Below are positions 43,634 through 52,639 of a stretch of 64,000 nucleotides of DNA, piece after piece. Numbering within the stretch: the first letter of the stretch is position 1; each line of letters begins with the position of its first letter. Origin of the DNA: Desulfitobacterium dehalogenans ATCC 51507 (GTDB lineage: Bacteria > Bacillota > Desulfitobacteriia > Desulfitobacteriales > Desulfitobacteriaceae); NCBI RefSeq assembly GCF_000243155.2, contig NC_018017.1, positions 3,286,001-3,350,000 on the forward strand. The letters are read 5' to 3'. The translations under genes were made by a program, and so were the position numbers. The notes beneath the pieces were generated by a model, which was not told the origin of the DNA, did no database searches, and saw nothing but the letters and a program-made list of their open reading frames with translations.

Positions 43634-45405
43634 GGTTTCCTCTCCCCCTCCTCAATACTATGAAACACTATCCGCCTGAATTCTTCAGCCGATTTCGCCT
43701 GATAGCCTAAATCTTTCAGTCTTTGATTTAAGACACATAATTGGGGAGGAAGAACTGCCGCCTGCCGGAGGATAGACTCATCTGCAAAGGCCTCCCAAGG
43801 AGGGGCATCAATTATAACCTGACCCTCCTGCAAAAGGACAACCCGTTCTGCATAGTCTGCAACACTGTCCATATCATGACTGATCATAAGAATGGTTGTC
43901 CCCTTTCTGTGGAGTTGCTGAAGTAATTTCATGATTTTCTCCACCCCCACCCAATCAAGACCTGTCGTCGGTTCATCAATCACGAGAATTTCCGGGGTAA
44001 GGGCTAAAACGGAAGCCACAGCGATGAACTGCCGTTCCCCTTTACCTAGGGTATAAGGATGAACCTGACGGTACTTTTCCAGGCCGGTTAATTCCAAAGC
44101 CTGAGCGATCCGCTTTTCCATCTCCGTCCCGGTAAAACCGGCGTTCTTCAGCCCAAACTCTATCTCTTTCTCCACTGAGACGGAAAAGATCTGGTGATCC
44201 GGGTTCTGAAACACATAGCCAATGGTTTGGGCTAACTGAGCCGTGTCATAGTCTTTCGTATTCAGGCCCTTGACGAGAACTTCTCCCTCTGTGGGTTTAA
44301 GCAAGCCATTGATATGTTTTGCTAAAGTGGTTTTTCCGGCTCCGTTGGAACCAACCAGTGCTACAAATTCTCCCTTTTGAATAGTGAGATCAATTCCCCG
44401 CACACCCAGTTGTCCTGATGTAAATTGGTGAACAAGCTGTTTAACCTGAATCAACGGTGAACTCCGGGGACCCTCCTCCACCCTTCCCTCTTGATGAACT
44501 TCTTTTCTCTCTATGGGCTTAACCAAGGAGGCTATTCTGCCCTGGGCATTTTTCTTCCTTACCAAATTGCGGATCAAGGATTCCGCCCCGGCCACATCTA
44601 AAGGAACATCTTCGAATTCAATCCATCCTCTCTCCAAAAAGTTCCAGCCTAATAAGCTGACGGGAAGAGGTTTTATCCCGAATTCCCGCAAAAGGGGTAT
44701 ATTGCGAAAAAGCTCTTCCGGTGCCCCTTGCCATGCAATTTTCCCGCGATTAAGTACAATGACTTCATCGGCTCTTTGCAGGATTTCTTCACTGGAATGT
44801 TCAATGACAAGAATCGTCCGCTCACCCTCACGACAGAGATCATCCAAGGTCCGATAGATCTCGAACCGTCCTTCCGGATCCAGCTCGGAGGCCGGTTCAT
44901 CCATTACCAGTATTTCCGGCTCCAGGGCCAGCACCCCGGCGATCACCAGCCTTTGTTTTTCTCCACCCGATAACTCCGCCGTAGAGCGCTCATCATAGCC
45001 GTTCAGCCGAACTTGGGCCAGGGCTTGGGCAACCCTTTGCTGAATCTCCTGCATAGAGATACCGAAATTGCGGGGGCCAAAGGCCACGTCTTCCCCGACG
45101 GTTCGCCCGACGATCTGACTTTCTGCATCCTGCAGTACAAGCCCTACCTGCTTGGCCAATTCCTGCACCCGAATCTTATCAGTCTCTTTACCCCCAACGA
45201 TTACCTCTCCCCGCATCTCACCTTGCAGAAATTGGGGAATCAATCCATTCAGACACAAGCTTAAGGTTGTTTTCCCCGCTCCCGTGGGACCCATCAAAGC
45301 AATGAATTTTCCTTTTTTCACTGCCAGGCTGACTTGTTTTAAACTCTCGACTTCTGACCGTGGATAGCGATAAGAGACATCCCTTAATTCAATTACTGGC
45401 TTCAC
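43627..45405 (-). CDS. ECF transporter ATPase, fused two-domain EcfA
   Basis: 592 residues with two complete ABC domains. The first has GPTGAGKTTL (Walker A near 39), LSGGEKQRLVIAG (signature) and LVMDEPASELDP. The second, from about 320, has GSNGAGKTTL, the variant signature LGKGERQFIAVAS and LVIDEPTTGLDW. A linker of about 60 residues joins them. In most ECF systems two separate ATPases form this heterodimer; here one protein provides both. The second domain has LGKG in place of LSGG, a frequent asymmetry. Confidence 0.93.
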   Translation of the reverse strand: MKPVIELRDVSYRYPRSEVESLKQVSLAVKKGKFIALMGPTGAGKTTLSLCLNGLIPQFLQGEMRGEVIVGGKETDKIRVQELAKQVGLVLQDAESQIVGRTVGEDVAFGPRNFGISMQEIQQRVAQALAQVRLNGYDERSTAELSGGEKQRLVIAGVLALEPEILVMDEPASELDPEGRFEIYRTLDDLCREGERTILVIEHSSEEILQRADEVIVLNRGKIAWQGAPEELFRNIPLLREFGIKPLPVSLLGWNFLERGWIEFEDVPLDVAGAESLIRNLVRKKNAQGRIASLVKPIERKEVHQEGRVEEGPRSSPLIQVKQLVHQFTSGQLGVRGIDLTIQKGEFVALVGSNGAGKTTLAKHINGLLKPTEGEVLVKGLNTKDYDTAQLAQTIGYVFQNPDHQIFSVSVEKEIEFGLKNAGFTGTEMEKRIAQALELTGLEKYRQVHPYTLGKGERQFIAVASVLALTPEILVIDEPTTGLDWVGVEKIMKLLQQLHRKGTTILMISHDMDSVADYAERVVLLQEGQVIIDAPPWEAFADESILRQAAVLPPQLCVLNQRLKDLGYQAKSAEEFRRIVFHSIEEGERKPC

Positions 45406-45417
45406 CCTAACACCCCT

Positions 45418-45930
45418 TTAGATCAGTCGGCTTCCTTTAAGTGCCTTATAGGCTAAAGCAGATACCGCAACATTCAATACCGATCCCAATAAAAGAAAAG
45501 GCATTAACCCTAAAACAGCACCCATACCGCCTATGGGGAAGACCGAAAAGGCAGCCACCACACCATTGAGGAGGGAGGTTATGATAACAGCGGGAATCAA
45601 ACCGATTTTCTTATTGACAAGGCGATAAATCAACGCAAAGACAGCCATTTCTATGGCGATGACCAAATGCATAGGAATTCCCAGCGGAAAACCGACCACC
45701 GCTGAGGTCAGCAGATGGCCTATGGCAATAACGATACTGCCTTCGAGACCGCCAAAGGCTAAAGCGCTGAAAAAACCCGGAGCAGAATCTAAGGCCACTG
45801 TCCCCAGTGGGCTGGGAATTTTAATCAAGGCTCCTACCGCACTCAAGGCGATAAAGACCGCCATGATCGCAATTCGTCTGATATTTTGAGCTGATTTTTG
45901 GACCGTTGTTTTCTTTGCCGGCTCAATCAT
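45418..45930 (-). CDS. cblT: ECF transporter S component, probably alpha-ribazole-specific (CblT)
   Basis: 170 residues from the ATG at 45930, which has AAGGAG 9 bases upstream; longer starts lie inside that signal. Six hydrophobic helices. The N-terminal RRIAIMAVFIALSAVGALIK is typical of the S fold. CblT is the alpha-ribazole S component described beside the kinase CblS. The adjacent PurM-like gene and the cobalamin riboswitch in front favour this substrate, but the specificity is inferred from context. Confidence 0.78.
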   Translation of the reverse strand: MIEPAKKTTVQKSAQNIRRIAIMAVFIALSAVGALIKIPSPLGTVALDSAPGFFSALAFGGLEGSIVIAIGHLLTSAVVGFPLGIPMHLVIAIEMAVFALIYRLVNKKIGLIPAVIITSLLNGVVAAFSVFPIGGMGAVLGLMPFLLLGSVLNVAVSALAYKALKGSRLI

Positions 45931-45993
45931 TGTTATTCTCTCCTTCATTTCTTTCATTAATTTGAATCTTTCCGCTAACATTTCTCTTGGATT

Positions 45994-46776
45994 TTAGTCT
46001 TCATTTCCTGTTTGGAGACCTCCACCTCCATCCTCTTCCAATCTGCCAATTTTATGGTTGGGTATCTTGCCAAAATCCCCTAATTCAATATCCTCTGATG
46101 CCGTATAAATGAGACAGGTTGAAGGTCCTGCTGATTTATGGATATCAAGTTCACATCGGGAATTTTTAATAAACCGGGCACCAATAGACCTGGCAAGGGC
46201 TTCGGCTTCACCCCTTATCCCCTGGGAGCCTACCGGAATAATGTCGTACACTCCAGGGACACTAAGCAATTTAACGACATGTACCCCCTGCAGAATGTCC
46301 GGATCTTCCGGGTTAGCCGCCTCAGTTCCCACTTTAGGAAGTCCCAGGCAAAACAGGCTATTGCCCGGCTTGGATCTACCAATGCGAAGTTTATCTTGAT
46401 CGCAAAGCCCGATGGCCGTGATTCCTAAGCCCGTTTGTTTTGTAGGCATATTCTTTTCTGTGCTGATAGCCGTAGGCAGGGACATCAGGTTCAAAGCCCT
46501 TAGCTCTTCTCTCACCCCCTTCATTATTTCTTCCCCTGCGGGTATGGGGTCATTGGCAATGGCAATGCTCATCATCTGGGGAACCGCTCCAACTGCGAGT
46601 ACTTCCATTAAGGCTACCCGGGCCGTCAACCTGCCGGTAATCCTCCAGGGAACTTTGACCACATCCAGCTCTTTCTCACCAATAGCACCGCATGAGTCGC
46701 AAGCTGCGACAAGGTATTGCGTATCATTCAAAGAAACCACCTCAACATCTCTTCCCTGATACCCCAATCCATTCAA
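45994..46776 (-). CDS. cblS: PurM/AIR-synthase-like kinase, probably alpha-ribazole kinase (CblS)
   Basis: 260 residues if the TTG at 46776 is used, next to GGAGAGGAG; the frame is open further to 46872 without a start signal. The PurM-like fold shows DSCGAIGEKELDVVK near 27, VALMEVLAVGAVPQMMSIAIA near 52 (given in part) and LGITAIGLCDQDKLRIG near 115. CblS phosphorylates alpha-ribazole, letting cells build the lower ligand of cobamides without CobT. It is directly behind a cobalamin riboswitch. Substrate assignment is from family and context. Confidence 0.78.
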   Translation of the reverse strand: MNGLGYQGRDVEVVSLNDTQYLVAACDSCGAIGEKELDVVKVPWRITGRLTARVALMEVLAVGAVPQMMSIAIANDPIPAGEEIMKGVREELRALNLMSLPTAISTEKNMPTKQTGLGITAIGLCDQDKLRIGRSKPGNSLFCLGLPKVGTEAANPEDPDILQGVHVVKLLSVPGVYDIIPVGSQGIRGEAEALARSIGARFIKNSRCELDIHKSAGPSTCLIYTASEDIELGDFGKIPNHKIGRLEEDGGGGLQTGNED

Positions 46777-46879
46777 CTCTCCTCTCCAAATAGTTTTTCT
46801 GCAAAAATAAAAAGTCCATAGCCACCTCGCTTTTCCTTTCAGACAAAGCAAAATGACCATGAACTTTACCAAACTTCAT

Positions 46880-47045
46880 GTGTTCCCGGCTCCAGGCAGG
46901 TCTCCTGACTTCGAGTCATTGTCTCATTGCTGCCTTCCCAGTTACCCAGTGGCATCCAACGCTGAGACTCCTCTTTACAGTGGCGGGTCCGTCCGGGAAT
47001 TGCACCCGGTTCCCTATTCTCCCTTCTTGGCGAAGGGCACCTGAA
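46880..47045 (-). promoter_or_regulatory. Cobalamin riboswitch
   Basis: Read on the minus strand it has the conserved parts in order: GGTGCCCTTCG at the 5' end, GGGAACCGGGTGCAATTCCC, GCCACTGTAA, GCCACTGGGTAACTGGGAAGG and the B12 box GTCAGGAGACCTGCC near 46895-46910. It lies about 100 bases before the cblS start. Adenosylcobalamin binding should reduce expression of cblS, cblT and the ECF genes. I do not see an unmistakable terminator between it and cblS, so translational control is possible. Confidence 0.95.
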
Positions 47046-47075
47046 ATCCTTAAATTGTTAAAACCTACTAAATTC

Positions 47076-47103
47076 AGTTTAGCCGAAAATGTTATAATGT
47101 CAA
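47076..47103 (-). promoter_or_regulatory. Likely promoter of the cobalamin riboswitch operon
   Basis: Minus-strand TTGACA (47098-47103) and TAAACT (47076-47081) with a 16-base spacer, about 30 bases before the riboswitch. Confidence 0.55.
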
Positions 47104-47182
47104 GTCAAAATCTTTTCTATTCCAAAAAGCTGGATGCATTAAGTTTTACAGCATGATAATCTATTAAGAAGGAGGGATTTTG

Positions 47183-47911
47183 GTGAAAGCGAAAATTTCA
47201 ATTCTGGCTTTACTATTTATATTGATTTTTAGTTCCCCCACACTGGCCATGGAGAATTTACCTGATGACGTTCTAAATGCTTTTGAATTCGATGTAAAGA
47301 GTTTTCAAAAGCAGATGATAGAAGAAAGTGATGTTTCACACCATTTGACAGCGTCCGAAGCTATGAAAGTAAGCGATAAGGGGTATAGGGTGCACAGAAT
47401 TAATGTTCATAAAATCCGAAAGGCTCAAACTATCGATTTATATGATGCTTTAACAGAATCGAATACCTGGCACATACCTGTTTCGGATAGAATTACCTAC
47501 ATTGTGGAGAAAGCAGGCGGAGCTTACAAGTTGATAGGTTCTGGCGTAAGAGAAGAAAAGTATGCTATCGATTATGTGCGCTTTGAGCACATTGCCTCAT
47601 TAAATGGATTGAAGGATCTGAAGTATATCGATGAACCGGTTCTCCATCTTAGCGGTTTGATCGGCAAAACTTCCAACGGCAGCCAATTCTTATCTTTTAG
47701 CGACAACGACGCTTATAAGCTGGAAAAAGGTCAACTCAAAGACACTAAAGAATTGATGGATGAAATCAAATTAAAGGCAAATGAAGCAAAAACTTTTGGT
47801 TTTGGCGGATCTGGCGGACTCGGCACTCAAGCAGGACCTCTCTTTCTTATGGGAAGCATTGGCTTAATCATAGGAATCTTTTTATTCAGAAGATTAAGAT
47901 TCCAAAAATAA
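47183..47911 (+). CDS. Hypothetical exported, C-terminally anchored protein
   Basis: Unrecognised, 242 residues. The GTG at 47183 has GGAGGG 7 bases upstream. A signal peptide (KISILALLFILIFSSPTLA) is followed by a soluble extracellular part of about 190 residues, a Gly-rich linker (FGFGGSGGLGTQAG) and a C-terminal helix with RRLRFQK outside it. This looks like a sorting layout without an LPXTG motif: an exported domain tethered at the membrane. It is divergent from the riboswitch operon. Confidence 0.75.
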   Translation: MKAKISILALLFILIFSSPTLAMENLPDDVLNAFEFDVKSFQKQMIEESDVSHHLTASEAMKVSDKGYRVHRINVHKIRKAQTIDLYDALTESNTWHIPVSDRITYIVEKAGGAYKLIGSGVREEKYAIDYVRFEHIASLNGLKDLKYIDEPVLHLSGLIGKTSNGSQFLSFSDNDAYKLEKGQLKDTKELMDEIKLKANEAKTFGFGGSGGLGTQAGPLFLMGSIGLIIGIFLFRRLRFQK

Positions 47912-47939
47912 AGAGTTTATTCTATCTTCTAAACTAATC

Positions 47940-47981
47940 AAGGCCGAAGGATTGTTCCTATTGAAACAATCCTCCGGCCTT
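47940..47981. terminator. Bidirectional terminator between the exported protein and metK
   Basis: A long hairpin, AAGGCCGAAGGATTGTT with AACAATCCTCCGGCCTT, one mismatch, around a 7-base loop. It lies between two convergent genes. Confidence 0.8.
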
Positions 47982-48007
47982 ATCCATCTGCTTCTGAACT
48001 TTATACT

Positions 48008-49198
48008 CTATAAGCCGGCTTGCTCCCGCAGCGCATCTACCTTATCGGTCTTTTCCCAAGGCAGGTCCAGATCGGTACGGCCAAAATGGCCATAGGCAGC
48101 CGTTTGATGATAGATAGGACGGCGCAGATCCAAGGTCTTAATGATCCCAGCGGGACGGAGGTCAAAATTAGCTTTGACCAATTCCCCGATTTTTTCTTCA
48201 TCAATCTTAGCTGTCCCGAAGGTTTCCACCTGAACAGATACGGGATGAGCTACCCCGATGGCATAAGCCAACTGGATTTCGCAGCGATCAGCCAGACCGG
48301 CCGCCACCACGTTTTTCGCTACATACCGGGCTGCGTAAGCCGCAGAGCGGTCAACTTTTGTGGGGTCCTTGCCTGAGAAAGCTCCGCCCCCATGGCGAGC
48401 CATACCGCCATAAGTATCAACGATGATCTTGCGACCGGTCAAGCCGGCATCCCCTTGGGGACCACCGATGACAAAACGGCCTGTGGGGTTAATAAAATAG
48501 CGTGTGTTTTCGTCCAGCAACTCTGCCGGAACCACGGGAAATACCACATGCTCCAGCAGATCCCGGCGAATCCGCTCCTGGGTGGCTTCCGGGTGATGCT
48601 GGGTGGAGATCACGATGGTATCGATACGGACGGGACGATTGTCCTCATACTCTACCGTCACCTGAGTCTTGCCGTCAGGACGCAGATAATCCAGGATATC
48701 CGACTTGCGTACTTCGCTCAAGCGGCGGGCCAGGCGGTGAGCCAGGTCAATAGGAAGAGGCATATAGCTTTCCGTTTCATTGGTAGCGTAGCCAAACATC
48801 ATCCCTTGGTCTCCGGCACCAATGGCTTCGATTTCTTCTTCACTCATCTCTCCGTTTTTCGCTTCCAGAGCCTTGTCCACTCCTAAAGCGATGTCGGCGG
48901 ACTGCTCCCCGATAGAAGTGAGAACGGCACAGGTATCCGCATCAAAGCCATATTTGGCCCGGGTATAACCGATTTCACGGATGGCTTGTCTTACCGTACT
49001 AGGGATATCCACATAGCAATTGGTCGTGATTTCGCCACTGACCAAAACCAGGCCGGTGGTAACCGAAGTCTCACAAGCGACCCGGGCATTGGGGTCTTTA
49101 GCAAAGATGGCATCCAAGATGGCATCGGAAATCTGGTCGCAGATCTTATCAGGATGTCCTTCCGTGACCGATTCGGAGGTAAATAATTTTCTTACCAA
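48008..49198 (-). CDS. metK: S-adenosylmethionine synthase
   Basis: 396 residues from a TTG at 49198, which has AAGGAG 8 bases upstream; the in-frame GTG at 49207 overlaps that signal. All motifs are present: [33 protein letters not shown] near 116, [20 protein letters not shown] near 265 and [10 protein letters not shown]. It makes SAM from methionine and ATP. Its place behind coaBC departs from the usual coaBC-priA order. Confidence 0.97.
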   Translation of the reverse strand: MVRKLFTSESVTEGHPDKICDQISDAILDAIFAKDPNARVACETSVTTGLVLVSGEITTNCYVDIPSTVRQAIREIGYTRAKYGFDADTCAVLTSIGEQSADIALGVDKALEAKNGEMSEEEIEAIGAGDQGMMFGYATNETESYMPLPIDLAHRLARRLSEVRKSDILDYLRPDGKTQVTVEYEDNRPVRIDTIVISTQHHPEATQERIRRDLLEHVVFPVVPAELLDENTRYFINPTGRFVIGGPQGDAGLTGRKIIVDTYGGMARHGGGAFSGKDPTKVDRSAAYAARYVAKNVVAAGLADRCEIQLAYAIGVAHPVSVQVETFGTAKIDEEKIGELVKANFDLRPAGIIKTLDLRRPIYHQTAAYGHFGRTDLDLPWEKTDKVDALREQAGL

Positions 49199-49203
49199 TG
49201 AAG

Positions 49204-50406
49204 TCACTCCTTTTCACTAAGGCGCTCAGCAATCTCCTGAACCAGCCGCCGAGCTACGTCTAATTTATTCATTTGGGGCAGATCGATTTTTTTTCCATTC
49301 GGAAAAAGCAAGCTCACGATATTCGTAGGGCTGCCAAATCCAGCTCCAGGTTTGGTTACGTCATTTGCTACCAGCATGTCCACATTTTTGCGCTGCATTT
49401 TGGCTTGAGCGTGCTCGTAAAGCTTTTCCGTCTCAGCGGCAAAGCCCACAAGAAATTGGCGTTCTTTCTTCTTGCCGCATTCCGCCAAAATGTCGGGAGT
49501 GGGTACAAGTTCCAGAGTAAGACTTGACCCGTCTTTTTTAATTTTTTGCTCGGCATTGGCTAGGGGTCGATAATCGGCAACGGCCGCCGCTTTGACGACA
49601 ATATCCATATGAGCAAATTCGTCCATGACGGCTGCATGCATTTCTTCAGCTGTCATCACGGCGATTCGCCTCACTCCCGGTGGGGTCGGCAATTCGTTAG
49701 GAGCGGATACGAGGATGGTTTCCGCACCGGCCTCCCTTAAGGCTTCAGCCACAGCAAAACCCATCCTACCTGAAGAACGATTGCCCAGATAGCGAACCGG
49801 GTCAAGGGGTTCCTGGGTTCCACCGGCTGTGACCAGAGCTTTTTTGCCCGCCAATAATCCTGATGTGGCAAAAAAGCTCTGCAAAGCCTCCACAAGATCT
49901 TGGGGCTCACTCATACGGCCATCTCCATCCGTACCGCAGGCCTGAAAGCCTGTTGCCGGTCCAAGAATCCGCACGGAACGTTCCTGCAACCGCTTCAGGT
50001 TTTCTTGGGTAGTGGGATGATGATACATATTATGATTCATAGCTGGAGCCACAAAGATAGGGGCCTTAGTTGCCAGCAGGACAGTAGAGAGAAAATCATC
50101 GGCGAGTCCCACAGTCATTTTAGCCAATAGATTAGCCGTGGCCGGGGCAACCAATACGGCATCGACGGCTTCCGCCAAAGCGATATGCTCAACGTTCCAC
50201 ACCTTGGGCTCTTCGAACATCTCCACATAGACCGGATGACCGGAAAGGGTCCTCAGGGTTAAGGGGGCAATAAATTCAGTCGCCCCCTTAGTCATCGCCA
50301 CATACACTGTTGCGCCCTGCTTACGGAGACGGCTCACCACATCCGCTGCTTTATAAGATGCAATACCACCCGTAATCCCCACAAGGATTTTCTTGCCCCG
50401 CAACAT
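49204..50406 (-). CDS. coaBC: Bifunctional phosphopantothenoylcysteine decarboxylase/ligase
   Basis: 400 residues. The N-terminal CoaC flavoprotein domain (1-185) has [15 protein letters not shown], the [11 protein letters not shown] motif near 121 and [12 protein letters not shown] near 156. The C-terminal CoaB domain has [21 protein letters not shown] near 194 (given in part) and AAVADYRP near 275. It carries out two steps of coenzyme A synthesis. Its ATG overlaps the rpoZ stop by one base (TAATG). Confidence 0.96.
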   Translation of the reverse strand: MLRGKKILVGITGGIASYKAADVVSRLRKQGATVYVAMTKGATEFIAPLTLRTLSGHPVYVEMFEEPKVWNVEHIALAEAVDAVLVAPATANLLAKMTVGLADDFLSTVLLATKAPIFVAPAMNHNMYHHPTTQENLKRLQERSVRILGPATGFQACGTDGDGRMSEPQDLVEALQSFFATSGLLAGKKALVTAGGTQEPLDPVRYLGNRSSGRMGFAVAEALREAGAETILVSAPNELPTPPGVRRIAVMTAEEMHAAVMDEFAHMDIVVKAAAVADYRPLANAEQKIKKDGSSLTLELVPTPDILAECGKKKERQFLVGFAAETEKLYEHAQAKMQRKNVDMLVANDVTKPGAGFGSPTNIVSLLFPNGKKIDLPQMNKLDVARRLVQEIAERLSEKE

Positions 50407-50612
50407 TATTTTATTCCCTCACGGGTCAATTCGAAATGATATTTGCCTTTGGCAATCTCATCAAAAGCAAGACTTACCGGCTTAGCTCCACGGTAATTCA
50501 CTTCAAACTCCGGATCTTCCATTAGGGTACGGGCTCTTTTTGCTGCTGCCAGCACCAAGGTATATTTACTATCCACTTTGCTCAACAAAATATCGAGAGA
50601 AGGCTGTTTCAT
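50406..50612 (-). CDS. rpoZ: RNA polymerase omega subunit
   Basis: 68 residues from the ATG at 50612, preceded by GGGGGTG; the longer in-frame start at 50657 lies inside gmk. It has the omega pattern: LDILLSKVDSKYTLVLAAAKRAR (given in part), PVSLAFDEIAKGKYHFELT. It assists assembly of RNA polymerase. Operon order gmk-rpoZ-coaBC is conserved. Confidence 0.94.
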   Translation of the reverse strand: MKQPSLDILLSKVDSKYTLVLAAAKRARTLMEDPEFEVNYRGAKPVSLAFDEIAKGKYHFELTREGIK

Positions 50613-50614
50613 AG

Positions 50615-51217
50615 TTACACCCCCTGAAATACATAAGGTTTTCTTTTGACACGACATTTCTCAGCAAGAAGAATGCTCTTCAGTTTATCTACTGCCAGAG
50701 GAATCTCATCATTCACGACCACATAATCATACTCGCTCACATATTCCAGTTCCCGAGCAGCAGTCTGCAGTCGTTTTTGGATAACTTCCTCGGATTCGGT
50801 ACCGCGTTTATGGATGCGCTGAGAAAGTTCATCCATGGACGGCGGCACAACGAAAATAAACACCCCTTGTGGAAAGCGTTTCTTAACTTGTAAGGCCCCT
50901 TGAATTTCAATCTCCAGAATGACATCATTCCCAGCTTGAATGGCTTGTTCCACGGCGAATTGCGGGGTTCCATAATAATTACCGCAAAACTCAGCCCATT
51001 CCAAAAGTTGATCCTGTTCGATCATGGTTTGAAATTCTTCCCGGCTTCGAAAATAATAATGCAATCCATCCACTTCACCAGGACGAGGCTGGCGTGTCGT
51101 AGCCGACACGGAATACTTCACCTGAGGTATCTGTCTTAACAGCTCCTGGCAAAGGGTTCCTTTTCCTGCCCCGGAAGGACCGGATAGAACAATCAATAAT
51201 CCATGATTCTGTTCCAC
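50615..51217 (-). CDS. gmk: Guanylate kinase
   Basis: 200 residues. P-loop GPSGAGKGTL near 14-23, SATTRQPRPGEVDGLHYYF near 40, and the lid RIHKRGTESEEVIQKRL near 132. It makes GDP from GMP and ATP. It is followed 2 bases later by rpoZ and preceded by remA. Confidence 0.97.
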   Translation of the reverse strand: MEQNHGLLIVLSGPSGAGKGTLCQELLRQIPQVKYSVSATTRQPRPGEVDGLHYYFRSREEFQTMIEQDQLLEWAEFCGNYYGTPQFAVEQAIQAGNDVILEIEIQGALQVKKRFPQGVFIFVVPPSMDELSQRIHKRGTESEEVIQKRLQTAARELEYVSEYDYVVVNDEIPLAVDKLKSILLAEKCRVKRKPYVFQGV

Positions 51218-51228
51218 GATGCTCCCCC

Positions 51229-51504
51229 TTAATCAGCTGGGTCTTCGGCAGTGTTGCTGGCTTCTTTCGCGGAGAGGCGATGGGCTACGGTTTCCGGTTG
51301 AACTGCTGATAGAATCACGTGATGGCTGTCACAGATAATCACGGCCCGGGTTCTGCGGCCATAAGTGGCATCGATCAGCATTCCCGCATCCCGTGCTTCC
51401 TGAATAATCCGTTTGATAGGAGCCGACTCTGGGCTGACAATGGAGATAATGCGATTGGCGGATACGATATTGCCAAACCCAATGTTAATCAATTTAATGT
51501 CCAA
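51229..51504 (-). CDS. remA: RemA-family regulator (DUF370)
   Basis: 91 residues: [20 protein letters not shown] at the start, [20 protein letters not shown] and [21 protein letters not shown] (given in part). In Bacillus RemA is a DNA-binding activator of biofilm matrix and osmoprotection genes. Its place between yicC and gmk is the standard one. Confidence 0.94.
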
Positions 51505-51519
51505 AACTTAACCCTCCAA

Positions 51520-52401
51520 TTATTCTAGATTTTGAACTTGTTCCCTGATCTTCTCTAATTCACTTTTCATCTGAACAACATGCTGAGTAATGTTTAAATT
51601 ATTAGCCTTCGAGCCAATGGTATTGATCTCCCGATTCATTTCTTGAACCAGAAAATCCAGTTTACGCCCGACGGGTTCAGAACTTTTCAGAGCTTCCCGG
51701 CATTGGTCAATATGGCTCTGCAGACGAACCAACTCTTCGGTAATGGATACTCTATCTGCAAAAAAAGCCACTTCATTAGCCAGGCGAGCTTCATCAAGGA
51801 TCACTTTATCCCCTAGAAGGACCTCAATCCTTTCCTGTAAGCGGGTTTGATAATCTATGACAATGGTGTCGGAATATCCTGCTATGTCATCTTTAGCCAG
51901 CATGATGGTATGTAAACGACTCAAAAGATCTTCCGCCAGCCCTTCCCCTTCTACCTTCCTCATGGCTACGAATCCATCCAAGGCTTCTGTAACAGCACGG
52001 CCTAAAGGTTCCCAAATGAGTTCAAGGTCAATATCCGTATCCTCTACGGAAAAAACCTCGGGCAAGGCGGCTAAACGATAAATATCCGTCTCATAGGTTG
52101 TACTTAGAGCTAAAGCGAGTTCCTTCAGTGTCTTATCATACGACAGGGCTAAATCTTTGTCAACCTTCACCAATCTCTTTTTTTCTTCTGTTTCCTTCAC
52201 ATTAACAAAGACATCAATTCGTCCGCGGTTAATTTTGCTTTGGAGGATTTTCCGTATTCTATCTTCCAAACTATTCAGATGGCGGGGCATTCGTACCGAC
52301 GTCTCGAAAAAGCGATGATTGACCGCTTTTAACTCAATAGTAAATTGGTAACCGTAACCGGAAGCTTCCCCGCGTCCAAAGCCTGTCATGCTGTTTGCCA
52401 T
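51520..52401 (-). CDS. YicC-family endoribonuclease-like protein
   Basis: 293 residues from the ATG at 52401, giving MANSMTGFGRGEA, the family start. The upstream GTG at 52425 is also in frame; neither has a strong ribosome binding site. YicC N-domain: MTGFGRGEASGYGYQFTIE; C-terminal DUF1732: RKLDFLVQEMNREINTIGSKA (given in part) and VQMKSELEKIREQVQN. YicC family members are endoribonucleases that affect small RNA stability and stress response. Confidence 0.93.
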   Translation of the reverse strand: MANSMTGFGRGEASGYGYQFTIELKAVNHRFFETSVRMPRHLNSLEDRIRKILQSKINRGRIDVFVNVKETEEKKRLVKVDKDLALSYDKTLKELALALSTTYETDIYRLAALPEVFSVEDTDIDLELIWEPLGRAVTEALDGFVAMRKVEGEGLAEDLLSRLHTIMLAKDDIAGYSDTIVIDYQTRLQERIEVLLGDKVILDEARLANEVAFFADRVSITEELVRLQSHIDQCREALKSSEPVGRKLDFLVQEMNREINTIGSKANNLNITQHVVQMKSELEKIREQVQNLE

Positions 52402-52568
52402 TTCCAGACCAACTTTCTTTTTCACATTTTAAATTTATTATAGCTATTAAAGTTCAGAAAAACAATTTAAGGTACTTTTTTGATAGTGAATTGTAATGTA
52501 GCTTTCCTTATATAATGTGCAGCAAAAGAAGCCGGAATCAACACTGGGGACAAAATCATCCGCAACTT

Positions 52569-52608
52569 AAAGATGGACCGCCTCATCTCAAGGAAGCAGT
52601 CCATCTTT
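52569..52608. terminator. Hairpin terminator between dapF and yicC
   Basis: Stem AAAGATGGAC / GTCCATCTTT (52569-52578 with 52599-52608) with a 20-base loop. It lies downstream of dapF on the minus strand and before the yicC leader. Confidence 0.65.
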
Positions 52609-52639
52609 TGCTATCATTCAATGACAAACGTCTTTGTTC

